The notes under the pieces are model-generated. The model did no database searches. It saw only the letters and a program-made list of their open reading frames with translations, and was not told the DNA's origin. The position numbers and the translations under genes are program-made. Below, piece by piece: positions 1 to 7,386 of a DNA stretch of 54,684 nucleotides. Every line of letters starts with the position of its first letter. Positions within the stretch are counted from its first letter, which is position 1. Source of the stretch: Actinoallomurus sp. GTDB lineage: Bacteria; Actinomycetota; Actinomycetes; Streptosporangiales; Streptosporangiaceae. Location of the stretch: assembly GCA_025964625.1 (NCBI GenBank), contig JAOPYL010000095.1, positions 1-54,684 on the forward strand. The letters run 5' to 3'.

Positions 1-876
1 GGCGGCCCGGCCAACCGGGCGGTGCTCGCGCAGGCGCCCGGCTCGGTGGCGGGGCGGTTCAAGGTGACCGAACAGGGTGAGGTGATCTTCGCCCGGTACG
101 GCCACCGGGAGATCGCCCAGCGCCACATCGACCAGGTCACCAGCGCCGTCCTGCTCGCCTCGACGCCGGGAGTCGAAGAACGCGCCATCGAGGCCGCCGA
201 GCGTTTCCGCCCGCTGGCCGACCGGATCAGCGTCGCGGCGGAGAAGACCTACCGGTCACTCGTGGAGGCCGGCGGCTTCGCCGAGTGGTTCGCGTGCGTC
301 AGCCCGCTGAACGAGTTCTCCAACCTGCGGCTCGGGTCGCGTCCGTCGCGACGTAAGGCGACGGCCTCGCTGGAGGACCTGCGGGCCATTCCGTGGGTCT
401 TCTCCTGGACGCAGACGCGGGTCAACCTGCCCGGGTGGTACGGCCTGGGGAGCGGCCTGGCGGCCGTCGACGACCTGGGCCGGCTTCGCGAGGCGTACGC
501 CTCCTGGCCGCTGTTCGCCGCGCTCATGGACAACGCGGAGATGAGCCTGGCCAAGACCGACCGGGCGATCGCCGAGCGCTACCTCGCCCTGGGCGACCGG
601 CCGGACCTGACCGCGGCGGTGCTGGCGGAGTACGACCGCACCCGTGCCCTGGTGCTCGACGTCACGGAGCACACCCGGCTGCTGGAGAACCGCAAGGTGC
701 TGTCCCGCGCGGTCGAGCTGCGCAACCCCTACGTCGACGCCCTGTCACACCTGCAGCTGCGTGCGCTGCAGGAGCTGCGGACCGGGATCGAGGACGACGC
801 TCAGCGTGCGCGTGTCGAGGATCTCCTGCTGCTCTCCGCCGGGGGCGTCGCGGCGGGCCTGCAGAACACTGGATGA
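1..876 (+). CDS. ppc: Phosphoenolpyruvate carboxylase, C-terminal part (5' truncated by window)
   Basis: This is the carboxy-terminal third of PEP carboxylase, the cytosolic anaplerotic enzyme making oxaloacetate from PEP and bicarbonate. The reading frame is open from base 1, and its first residues (GGPANRAVLAQAPGS) belong to the conserved glycine-rich catalytic loop, so the gene starts well outside the window. Family landmarks are the VTEQGEVIFARYG stretch, the WTQTRVNLPGWYGLGSGL block and the invariant C-terminal QNTG that closes the active site. About 291 of the usual 900 or so residues are present. The GTG at 22 is internal and not a start. The next gene, a GNAT protein, begins 30 nt downstream. 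Identity is very secure. Confidence 0.96.
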   Translation, partial: GGPANRAVLAQAPGSVAGRFKVTEQGEVIFARYGHREIAQRHIDQVTSAVLLASTPGVEERAIEAAERFRPLADRISVAAEKTYRSLVEAGGFAEWFACVSPLNEFSNLRLGSRPSRRKATASLEDLRAIPWVFSWTQTRVNLPGWYGLGSGLAAVDDLGRLREAYASWPLFAALMDNAEMSLAKTDRAIAERYLALGDRPDLTAAVLAEYDRTRALVLDVTEHTRLLENRKVLSRAVELRNPYVDALSHLQLRALQELRTGIEDDAQRARVEDLLLLSAGGVAAGLQNTG

Positions 877-894
877 TCGTGACGTGGCGAGCGG

Positions 895-900
895 TTTACT
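895..900 (+). promoter_or_regulatory. Possible -10 element of a leaderless transcript for the GNAT gene
   Basis: TTTACT lies exactly 6 nt before the ATG at 907, the spacing expected when transcription begins at the start codon. No convincing -35 is visible. The GAGGGC between it and the ATG could instead act as a very close ribosome binding site. Confidence 0.3.
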
Positions 901-906
901 GAGGGC

Positions 907-1347
907 ATGGGGATCAGGCTGGCCGAAACCGCCGACCGTACGGCGGTGGAGGCGATCGTCAGGGCGGCGTACGAGCCGTGGGTACCGGTGATCGGCATGG
1001 AGCCGTTGCCGCTGTGCGCCGACTACGGCGCGCTCATCTCGGCTGAGCGCGTGTACGTCCTGGAGAACGGCGAGGTCGACGCGCTGATCGTGCTGCAGGC
1101 CGAGGATGGCGTGCTGCTCGTCGAGAATGTGGCCGTACGGCCCGACCGCCAGGGCCGCGGCCTGGGCCGGCGCCTCATGGCCTTCGCCGAATTCCGCGCG
1201 CGGTCGCTCGAAGTGCCGGCGCTGTCGCTCTATACGAACGAGAAAATGACCTTGAATATCGGTCTGTACAAATCGCTCGGCTACCGCGAGACCGGCCGCG
1301 AGGTCATCGACGGCAGGCACATCGTGCACATGCGAAAGGCGCTGTGA
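907..1347 (+). CDS. GNAT-family N-acetyltransferase
   Basis: A 146-residue single-domain GCN5-related acetyltransferase that would transfer an acetyl group from acetyl-CoA to an amine of unknown substrate. The acetyl-CoA pyrophosphate loop is clear at about residues 78-92 (VAVRPDRQGRGLGRRLM, matching the Q/RxxGxG/A motif). It is followed by the helix and the 'LYTNEKM...YKSLGY' segment typical of motif B, where N and Y residues position CoA. Length is normal for the family. It sits alone between ppc and the NYN gene with short gaps on each side and no obvious substrate clue. The start at 907 is supported by the family-like N-terminus (GIRLAETADRTAVEAI). Confidence 0.88.
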   Translation: MGIRLAETADRTAVEAIVRAAYEPWVPVIGMEPLPLCADYGALISAERVYVLENGEVDALIVLQAEDGVLLVENVAVRPDRQGRGLGRRLMAFAEFRARSLEVPALSLYTNEKMTLNIGLYKSLGYRETGREVIDGRHIVHMRKAL

Positions 1348-1394
1348 CCGGCCAGGAAAAGGAAGCATCACGGGACGGCGGGCCGATCTTCACC

Positions 1395-1400
1395 TAAAGT
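1395..1400 (+). promoter_or_regulatory. Probable -10 element before the NYN-domain gene
   Basis: TAAAGT fits TANNNT and lies 5 nt before GTG 1406 and 8 nt before ATG 1409, so a leaderless mRNA could begin at either codon. No strong Shine-Dalgarno sequence precedes them. Confidence 0.4.
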
Positions 1401-1405
1401 CATAG

Positions 1406-2392
1406 GTGATGACTGTTCGCGAGCCTGTGTCGCACCTTTCGCCGCTCCCGCGTTTTGTGATCCTCGTCGATGTGGGCTACCTCTACGCCGCGGCGGGTGA
1501 CCTGCTGTTCGGTGTCTCCTCGCGCCGCTCCTACCGGGTCGACGCCGAGGGGCTGATCAAGGCGCTCGAGGACCGTGCCGGGACGTGCATGCGCGGAGAG
1601 CTGCTGCGGGTCTACTGGTTCGACGCCGCCCGCGACCGGGTGCCCACGATCGACCAGCGGGTCGTCGCCCCGCTGCCGCGGGTCAAGCTCCGGCTCGGCA
1701 ACCTCAACAAGCACAACCAGCAGAAGGGCGTGGACGCGCAGATCCGCGAGGACCTGGAGACGCTCGCGCGGCACGGCGCCGTCACCGACGCGATCCTCAT
1801 CGCCGGCGACGAGGACATGGTCCCGGCCGTGGAGGCGGCGCAGACGTACGGCGTCCGCATCCACCTGTGGGGCGTGGAGCCGCCGTACGGCACGAACCAG
1901 GCGGAGCGGCTGATCTGGGAGTCCGACACCGTCGACGTCGTGCAGGCGGACTTCGTCAAGCCCTACTTCGCGCTCGACACCTCTCGGGAGGCGGCCGCGG
2001 GGGCGCCCGCCGCGCCTCCGGTCCCGTCGCCCACCGTGGTGTTCGGCGCCCGGCCGCCCAAGCCGGCGCCGCCTCCGGCGCGCGCGCAGCCGGCGCACGT
2101 CGGCTCGATCGCCAAGCTCGGCCCCGGCCGCAGCCGGATGGAGGAGATCGGCGAGCACGTCGCGCACAAATGGATCCTCACCCGTGGGCGCGACAACATC
2201 CGCGACCTGCTGCCGGGGCCGATCCTGCCCACGGTCATCGACAAGGAGCTGCTGATCGAGGGCGAGAAGGAGCTCGGCCACTCGCTGCGGCCCTACAAGG
2301 AGGCGCGCGACTGGCTGCGGGAGGGCTTCTGGGCGCGCGTCTACCGTGAGTTCGAGTTCGGCGTCGGGGTCTCGGGGAAGACACCGCGCTGA
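1406..2392 (+). CDS. NYN (LabA/DUF88-type) domain protein, putative RNase
   Basis: A 328-residue protein with an N-terminal NYN (PIN-like) nuclease fold. Acidic metal-site residues are seen in FVILVDVGYLY (about residue 17-27) and AGDEDMVPAVEAA (about 133-145), the pattern of LabA/DUF88 proteins thought to cleave RNA. A proline/alanine-rich linker (about 195-235) leads to a C-terminal helical module with conserved-looking RGRDNIRDLLPGPILP and EARDWLREGFWARVYREF segments. That module could bind RNA or a partner, but I cannot name it. The gene starts GTG-ATG in tandem (1406/1409), so either start is possible. It is upstream of birA with a 39-nt gap carrying a separate -10 element. The nuclease activity is a family inference. 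Confidence 0.85.
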   Translation: MMTVREPVSHLSPLPRFVILVDVGYLYAAAGDLLFGVSSRRSYRVDAEGLIKALEDRAGTCMRGELLRVYWFDAARDRVPTIDQRVVAPLPRVKLRLGNLNKHNQQKGVDAQIREDLETLARHGAVTDAILIAGDEDMVPAVEAAQTYGVRIHLWGVEPPYGTNQAERLIWESDTVDVVQADFVKPYFALDTSREAAAGAPAAPPVPSPTVVFGARPPKPAPPPARAQPAHVGSIAKLGPGRSRMEEIGEHVAHKWILTRGRDNIRDLLPGPILPTVIDKELLIEGEKELGHSLRPYKEARDWLREGFWARVYREFEFGVGVSGKTPR

Positions 2393-2419
2393 GTGGCCGG
2401 CACGCCGTGCCCGGTTTCA

Positions 2420-2425
2420 TAGGCT
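2420..2425 (+). promoter_or_regulatory. -10 element of a leaderless birA transcript
   Basis: TAGGCT is followed by 6 nt and then GTG 2432. The same hexamer at the same distance precedes purK (28304-28309). There is no Shine-Dalgarno sequence, which supports a leaderless mRNA. The -35 region has no recognisable TTGACA-like hexamer. Confidence 0.45.
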
Positions 2426-2431
2426 GACCGG

Positions 2432-3256
2432 GTGAACCACTCGCCGTACACCGACCTGGACCGCCCGCCGCTGAACGAGCGGGCGCTGAACCATGCGCTC
2501 GTGCGGCCCGGTGGCCTGTGGCGGGAGATCCGCGTGGTCGCCGAGACCGGTTCGACCAACACCGAGCTGGCGGCCCTGGCCCGCGCCGGCGCGGGGCCCG
2601 GCCTCGTCGTGGCGGCCGAGGCGCAGACGGCCGGGCGCGGCCGCCTGGACCGCGCCTGGACGGCGCCCCCGCGTTCCGGGCTCGCCTTCTCGGTGCTGCT
2701 TCCCCAGGAGGACTCCGTGACCCGGCTCGGCTGGCTGCCGCTGCTCGCCGGTGTGGCGGTCGTGTCCGCGCTCCGCGGGTTCGCCGAGATCGAGGGGGTG
2801 CCGCGCGGCAGGATGGCCGAGGCGGTGCTCAAGTGGCCGAACGACGTGCTGGTCGGCGAACGCAAGCTCGCCGGGATCCTGGCCGAGCGGGTGGAGAACG
2901 GGGTCATCATCGGGATCGGCCTGAACGTGAGCCTGCGCCCGGACGAGCTGCCGGTGCCCACCGCCACCTCACTCGCCATCGAAGGGGCCCCGGCCGACCG
3001 CGACCCGGTGCTCCGGGCCATCCTGCGTGAGCTGGCCGCCCGCCACACCGAGTTCCGTTCGGGCGGGGAAGGTGCGCTGCGCGAGTCGTACATGGCGTTG
3101 TGCGCCACACTCGGCCGCCAGGTCCGGGTGGAGCTTCCCGGCGGCTCCATCCTCACCGGCGAGGCCTGCGACATCGAGGAGGCCGGCCGCCTGGTGGTCC
3201 GCGCGGCCGACGGTGAGCACCTCCTCAGCGCCGGGGACGTGATCCATGTCCGTTAG
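2432..3256 (+). CDS. birA: Biotin--[acetyl-CoA-carboxylase] ligase
   Basis: A 274-residue biotin protein ligase that makes biotinyl-5'-AMP and attaches biotin to the carrier lysine of acyl-CoA carboxylases. The adenylate-binding loop GRGR is at residues 68-71 (AGRGRLDRAW) and the catalytic KWPNDVLV with its downstream GERKLAGIL is at about 131-147. A GIGLNV strand and the small C-terminal SH3-like domain end the protein. No N-terminal helix-turn-helix is present, so this is the monofunctional class, not the E. coli-type repressor. An acyl-CoA carboxylase beta subunit, the partner of biotinylated alpha subunits, lies at 22713. GTG 2432 is supported by the upstream TAGGCT. Confidence 0.94.
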   Translation: MNHSPYTDLDRPPLNERALNHALVRPGGLWREIRVVAETGSTNTELAALARAGAGPGLVVAAEAQTAGRGRLDRAWTAPPRSGLAFSVLLPQEDSVTRLGWLPLLAGVAVVSALRGFAEIEGVPRGRMAEAVLKWPNDVLVGERKLAGILAERVENGVIIGIGLNVSLRPDELPVPTATSLAIEGAPADRDPVLRAILRELAARHTEFRSGGEGALRESYMALCATLGRQVRVELPGGSILTGEACDIEEAGRLVVRAADGEHLLSAGDVIHVR

Positions 3257-3267
3257 GTGAACCCAAC

Positions 3268-3296
3268 TGGACCGGTCCGCGACACGCCGGTTTAAT
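3268..3296 (+). promoter_or_regulatory. Promoter of the FtsK/EccC-like cassette with a palindrome on the -35
   Basis: TGGACC (3268-3273) and TTTAAT (3291-3296) are separated by 17 bp and match TTGACA/TATAAT at 4/6 and 5/6 positions. The -35 is overlapped by the perfect palindrome GGACCGGTCC (3269-3278), a possible operator. A GGAGG ribosome site follows at 3315-3319, 7 nt before ATG 3327. The cassette therefore seems to have its own transcription start separate from birA. Confidence 0.55.
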
Positions 3297-3326
3297 TGGG
3301 CTATCCATCCCCCCGGAGGTCGTTGC

Positions 3327-3587
3327 ATGGCGAGTGTGGCAGAGCTCAAGGGCGCCATCGCCCAGGCCGGTGAAGAGGCCGAGCAGGCGGTTCAGCTGCT
3401 CGTCCAGGCCGGCGCCAGGGCGGAGGCCGCGCTGCAGTACCTGATCGCGGTGGCGCAGGGCAGCGACCATGAATCGCTCGGCGGGTCCCTGGGCGCGATG
3501 GGGCAGGCGGTGGAGAGCCTGGGTGAGTGCCAGACTCAGATCGGCGCCGCGATCGAAGAGGCGAACAAGTACTCCGAGGGGCTTTAG
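3327..3587 (+). CDS. Small all-helical protein of the FtsK/EccC-like cassette
   Basis: An 86-residue protein with no signal peptide, no membrane segment and no tryptophan. It reads as two amphipathic helices (about 3-44 and 50-84) broken at GSDHESLGGS, giving a helical-hairpin plan of about the size of WXG100/ESAT-6-like proteins. The WXG turn itself is absent and no YxxxD/E export signal is obvious. It is preceded by a strong GGAGG and its own promoter, and is followed after 30 nt by a large FtsK-type ATPase. From memory, small helical proteins of DUF6244 type occur beside such ATPases in actinobacteria, but I cannot confirm that assignment. It may be a substrate, chaperone or adaptor of the ATPase. 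Coding status is good; function is unknown. Confidence 0.75.
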   Translation: MASVAELKGAIAQAGEEAEQAVQLLVQAGARAEAALQYLIAVAQGSDHESLGGSLGAMGQAVESLGECQTQIGAAIEEANKYSEGL

Positions 3588-3617
3588 CGCATCCGACCGG
3601 TCGCAGGAACCCACACA

Positions 3618-6152
3618 ATGACGCTCAAGCCCGGTGACCTCCTCACCGCCGTGCGCCAGGACATCCAGCAGGCCCGCGCGGTGATCCGGGCCCGCCGGAG
3701 CGAACTCGACGAGACGATCGCCGGGTCGGAGGCCGCGGTCGAACGCAGCCGCGGTGAGGTCGCCGCGACGACCGGTCCCGAGACGGCGGCGACCCTGGAG
3801 CGGTGGCGGCTGCTGGCTGGCGAGGCCGCCCCCGGCGCGGCGTCGGCGCCCTGGACGCACTGGCCGGCCGAGCCCGAGCCGAGCGACGACGGCCCGTGCC
3901 TCTACCGGGTGGGGTCGGTGGCCGGGGACATCCCCGCGCTGGTGCCGCTCCTGGACGCGGGCCACCTCAGGATCTCCGGCGCGGACACTCCCGTGGCCGA
4001 CGCCGTCGTGGACTCGCTCCTGGTCCGCATCGTGGCGACGACCCGGCCCGGGTCCGTGCGCATCAGCCTGTACGACCCGCGCCGGCTCGGCGCGGGGCTC
4101 GGCGGGTTCCACGCGCTGTCCCGGCCGGGCCTGCTCACGGTGTACGGCGTCGAGGAGTTCAAGGACCTGCTCGGCTCGCTGGACCGTGAGATCCGGCGGA
4201 TCCAGCGCGATGTGCTGGGCGGCGGCCACTCGTCGCTGGCGGCGCTGGCCGGTGCCTCGGGCCGGCGGCCGGAGCCCTGGCAGGTGGTCATCGTGCAGAG
4301 CCCGGTGCGGGGCTTCCGCGACGACGAGGTCGCCCACCTGCAGAGCGTGATGCACGCCGGCGCGGCCTGCGGAATCCACGTGATCTGCCGGGACGCGCCG
4401 CTGGACGACGCCCCGGGCATCGAGAGGATCGAGGTCGGCTCCGGCGGGCGCGTCCTCACGTCGATGACCGGTGACCTGGAGGTGACGGCCGAACCCCCGC
4501 CTCCGGAGCTGGTCCGCGCGGTGTGCGAGCGCGCCGCGCGCTGGGCCGGCATCGAACGCGATCCGCCGCGTTTCTCCGAGCTCGTCCCGCATCGCGTGTG
4601 GAGCGAGTCCTCGGCGCCCGGCGTCACCGCCCCCATCGGCGAGGACGTCGACCGGTACGAACCCGTCGAGGTCCTCCTCGGCGACGATCCGGTGCACGCG
4701 CTCGTCGGCGGCCCGCCGGGCTCGGGCAAGACCAACTTCCTGTACGCCCTGATCGGCTCGCTCGCCGCCCGGTACAGCCCCGACGAGCTGGAGTTCTATC
4801 TGCTCGACTTCAAGGAGGGCGTGTCGTTCGCGCGCCTCGCCAGCGGCCGTACCGACAAGACGTGGCTGCCGCACGCGCGGCTCATCGGCGTCAACATCAA
4901 CAAAGACCGCGAGTTCGGCCTGGCGCTGCTGCGGCACCTCGGCCAGGAGCTCGAGCGCCGCGGCGCCGCCGCCCGCGAGCAGGAGGTCACCAAGCTGGAG
5001 GAGCTGCGGGCCGCGGACCCGGACGGGCACTGGCCGCGCATCGTCGCGGTGATCGACGAGTTCCAGGTGCTGATCCAGCAACAGGACAAGATCACTGATG
5101 AGTCGCTCCACCTGCTCAACGACCTGGCGCGCCGGGGCCGGTCGCAGGGCATCCACCTGGTGCTGGCCAGCCAGAACGTCGGCGGCGTGCAGGCGCTGTG
5201 GGGCCGGGGCGCGATCCTCGACCAGTTCACGCTGCGGGTCGCGCTGCCCAAGGCGCGGCGCATCCTGGCCGACGACAACCCGGCGGCGCAGCAGGTCGCG
5301 CGTTTCTGCGCCGTGGTGAACGCCGAGTCGGGTGCGCGGCAGGCCAACCGGGTCGCCCGCCTGCCGGACGCGGGCGCCCCGGGGACCTTCGACGCGCTGC
5401 AGCGGGAGCTCTGGCAGCGCCGCCCGGAGCACCTGGCGCCGCCGCGGATCTTCGACGGCGCGCACGTGCCCGAGTTGATGAACGCCCCGGTCCTGGCGCC
5501 CGGCGAGGGCGCGGTGGGTCAGCTGATCGACCTGGCCGGCAGCGCCGCGTGCGTGCGATTCGACCGCAACCCGGGACGCAACCTCGCCGTCGTCGGCACC
5601 CGCGCCGCCGAGGCGTACGACGTGCTCGCCTCGGCGGTGATGTCGCTCGCCCGGGGGCACGCTCCCGGGTCGGCCGCCTTCCTCCTGTTCGACGGCGAGC
5701 CGGGTCCGAGAGTGAGCCGGCTGGCACGGTGGCTCGCCGACGAGGGCCACGAGGTCACGGCCGTGGACGACCTCCCCGAGCTCGGCGAGCGTCCGGTCCC
5801 CGTCTACCTGGCGGTGTTCGCGGTGGACGCGGCCACCGCGCGCGACGCCCACCTGCGGGCGGCGCTGCGGAGGCTGGTCGAGCACGGGCCGGACCACCGC
5901 ATACACGTGCTCGGCTGGTGGCGCACGGTCGACCGGCTCAAGGCCGACGCCGTCGAGCGGGCCGGCCCGGTCCGGAACATCGACGCGTGGGTGGCCCTGG
6001 ACGTCCGGGACAGTGAGCTGTCCTCGCTGCCGGGCGGGCAGCTGCAGCGCTGGACGCCGCGCCCGCGCCGGGCGCTCTTCTACGACCAGCGGACCGGCAG
6101 CCCTCCTCAGCCGATCATCCCCTTCCAGGTCATGAGCGAGCGGAGCGAGTGA
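3618..6152 (+). CDS. Soluble FtsK/SpoIIIE (EccC-like) ATPase with one intact and two degenerate ATPase modules
   Basis: An 844-residue protein with no membrane segment. Residues 5-70 are a charged coiled coil. About 100-300 resembles an FtsK-fold module that has lost its P-loop (GADTPVADA where GxxGxGKT is expected). About 345-600 is a complete module: Walker A GPPGSGKT at 365-372 (Lys371), Walker B RIVAVIDEF at about 475-483, and a sensor-like GIHLVLASQN at about 511-520. About 640-800 is a third module beginning PGRNLAVVGTRAAEA, again without a P-loop lysine. Three tandem ATPase modules are the layout of EccC in type VII secretion, here without EccC's N-terminal membrane anchor. FtsK-like DNA translocation is the alternative. 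It lies 30 nt after the small helical protein and 24 nt before a membrane protein. ATG 3618 has AGGAA 9-10 nt upstream. Confidence 0.85.
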   Translation: MTLKPGDLLTAVRQDIQQARAVIRARRSELDETIAGSEAAVERSRGEVAATTGPETAATLERWRLLAGEAAPGAASAPWTHWPAEPEPSDDGPCLYRVGSVAGDIPALVPLLDAGHLRISGADTPVADAVVDSLLVRIVATTRPGSVRISLYDPRRLGAGLGGFHALSRPGLLTVYGVEEFKDLLGSLDREIRRIQRDVLGGGHSSLAALAGASGRRPEPWQVVIVQSPVRGFRDDEVAHLQSVMHAGAACGIHVICRDAPLDDAPGIERIEVGSGGRVLTSMTGDLEVTAEPPPPELVRAVCERAARWAGIERDPPRFSELVPHRVWSESSAPGVTAPIGEDVDRYEPVEVLLGDDPVHALVGGPPGSGKTNFLYALIGSLAARYSPDELEFYLLDFKEGVSFARLASGRTDKTWLPHARLIGVNINKDREFGLALLRHLGQELERRGAAAREQEVTKLEELRAADPDGHWPRIVAVIDEFQVLIQQQDKITDESLHLLNDLARRGRSQGIHLVLASQNVGGVQALWGRGAILDQFTLRVALPKARRILADDNPAAQQVARFCAVVNAESGARQANRVARLPDAGAPGTFDALQRELWQRRPEHLAPPRIFDGAHVPELMNAPVLAPGEGAVGQLIDLAGSAACVRFDRNPGRNLAVVGTRAAEAYDVLASAVMSLARGHAPGSAAFLLFDGEPGPRVSRLARWLADEGHEVTAVDDLPELGERPVPVYLAVFAVDAATARDAHLRAALRRLVEHGPDHRIHVLGWWRTVDRLKADAVERAGPVRNIDAWVALDVRDSELSSLPGGQLQRWTPRPRRALFYDQRTGSPPQPIIPFQVMSERSE

Positions 6153-6156
6153 AGCG

Positions 6157-6180
6157 ATGAGCACGGCGGAGGGCGAATGA
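6157..6180 (+). other. Seven-codon micro-ORF ending on the next gene's start codon
   Basis: ATG 6157 opens a frame encoding MSTAEGE whose TGA (6178-6180) overlaps the ATG (6177) of the next gene as ATGA. It may let ribosomes leaving the ATPase gene re-initiate, or it may be chance. Similar micro-ORFs occur at 16534 and 37414. Confidence 0.3.
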
Positions 6181-6809
6181 CGGACCCACGGCCGGCCCGG
6201 CGCGCGTACAAGGACAACGCCGCCGAGGCCGGGCGGCTGCTCCATGCCGCCGAGGAGGCGCGGCGGCGCCTGGCGGAGGCCGAGGAGGAGCGGACCGCCG
6301 CGTACGCCTCGGTGGAGGCGGAGTGGACGCGCCTGGACGGGCTGGAGGAGCGTGCCGCCGGGATCTGGAAGGAGCTGACCACTCGCTTCGGGCCGCACGC
6401 GGCCGGGCCGCTGCCCGGCCCGGCCGAGGGGCCCGAGCCCGCTGACGACGCCGAGGAACTGCTGAGTGACGCGCACCGCCGGGTGCGTGAACCCGTCGAC
6501 CATCTGCTCGCGGGCCGGTACGTCGGGATGGGCGTACTCGGGTTCGCCGCCGCGGCGGTGGTGGCCGTGCTGGGGCTCGAGCTCGCCGGGAGCCTGCGCG
6601 ACCTGGGACGGGGCCGGCTGCTCGCGGTGTACGCGCCGGTGGTGGCCGGACCGTGGATCGGGTACCTGGCGGCGACGGCGTGGATTCGCCTCCGCACTTC
6701 GCACGAGGAGCAGGAGTACGCCGTGGACACCGCGGTCGCCGGGACTTTCGGGGGAGGCGGGGTCTGGCTCATCGCGCTGATAATCGTCATTGTGCGGCTG
6801 GTCACGTGA
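6177..6809 (+). CDS. Coiled-coil membrane protein of the FtsK/EccC-like cassette
   Basis: A 210-residue protein of unknown family. Residues 10-65 form an alanine/glutamate/arginine-rich coiled coil (AEEARRRLAEAEEERTAAY and beyond), followed by a proline-rich linker (about 73-90). Three hydrophobic segments then follow at about 115-137, 147-168 and 186-209, the last ending at the C-terminus. The N-terminal part should be cytoplasmic and could dock the soluble ATPase encoded just upstream, supplying the membrane anchor that the ATPase lacks. The gap to the ATPase stop is 24 nt, with an ATGA overlap to a micro-ORF. I recognise no named domain; the partnership is inferred from position and topology. 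Confidence 0.75.
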   Translation: MTDPRPARRAYKDNAAEAGRLLHAAEEARRRLAEAEEERTAAYASVEAEWTRLDGLEERAAGIWKELTTRFGPHAAGPLPGPAEGPEPADDAEELLSDAHRRVREPVDHLLAGRYVGMGVLGFAAAAVVAVLGLELAGSLRDLGRGRLLAVYAPVVAGPWIGYLAATAWIRLRTSHEEQEYAVDTAVAGTFGGGGVWLIALIIVIVRLVT

Positions 6810-6858
6810 TGATTACTTGGATCAGCTTGGAGCCGTGATTTCTGTCAGGATATGCGTC

Positions 6859-7368
6859 ATGGGTCTTCCGAAGAGCTCGTTGACCGACGATGAGCAAATC
6901 GTCCTCGAATTCCACCCTCACTGGTCAACGCTGATCGCCACGATCTTCTGGACGGTCGTCGTCGCCGTCGTCGCCGGTGCCGTCATCGTCTTCATTCCGG
7001 CCGGTGGCTCGCAGACGCTCATCCGGCTCGTCGTCGCGGCCGTCGGCGTGGTCGCGATCCTCGTGGTGGGGCTGCTGCCCTTCCTGCGGTGGGCCACGAC
7101 CTCCTACACGCTGACCAACCGGCGGTTCGTGATGCGTCACGGCATCCTGTCGCGCTCCGGCCGTGACATCCCGCTGACCCGGGTCAACGACGTGTCGTTC
7201 CAGCACACGCTGATTCAGCGGATGCTGGGCACCGGGACGCTCATCGTCGAGTCGGGAGGCGAGCACGGCCAGCTCGTCCTCAAGAGCATCCCGAGAGTGG
7301 AGTACACCCAGAACCAGCTCTACCGGATCGTCGAGGAGCTCACCGACGGCGACGGCGTCCGCCCGTAG
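6859..7368 (+). CDS. PH-domain (YdbS/bPH2-type) membrane protein
   Basis: A 169-residue protein with two adjacent membrane helices (about 25-45 and 52-74) and then a bacterial PH domain. Its signature is YTLTNRRFVMRHGILSR followed by DIPLTRVNDVSFQHTLIQRMLGTGTL. The family is common and its role is unknown, perhaps in membrane stress or cell-envelope assembly. In mycobacteria a protein of this type is next to birA (Rv3278c/Rv3279c, from memory), so the upstream three-gene cassette seems to sit inside that neighbourhood. I chose ATG 6859 because upstream alternatives add a non-conserved segment overlapping the previous gene. The adenylate cyclase follows after 18 nt. Confidence 0.88.
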   Translation: MGLPKSSLTDDEQIVLEFHPHWSTLIATIFWTVVVAVVAGAVIVFIPAGGSQTLIRLVVAAVGVVAILVVGLLPFLRWATTSYTLTNRRFVMRHGILSRSGRDIPLTRVNDVSFQHTLIQRMLGTGTLIVESGGEHGQLVLKSIPRVEYTQNQLYRIVEELTDGDGVRP

Positions 7369-7386
7369 CGACGCGGCCGATCTGAG

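Noticed and set aside
3327-3587. WXG100/ESAT-6 identity for the 86-residue protein
   Set aside because: It has a similar size and helical hairpin but no tryptophan or WXG turn, so the family name is not supported.
3225-6704. Very long open frame on the minus strand opposite the FtsK/EccC-like gene
   Set aside because: It has low-complexity Arg/Gly/His composition, no family motif and no ribosome site. It is a mirror of the G/C-rich third positions of the plus-strand genes.
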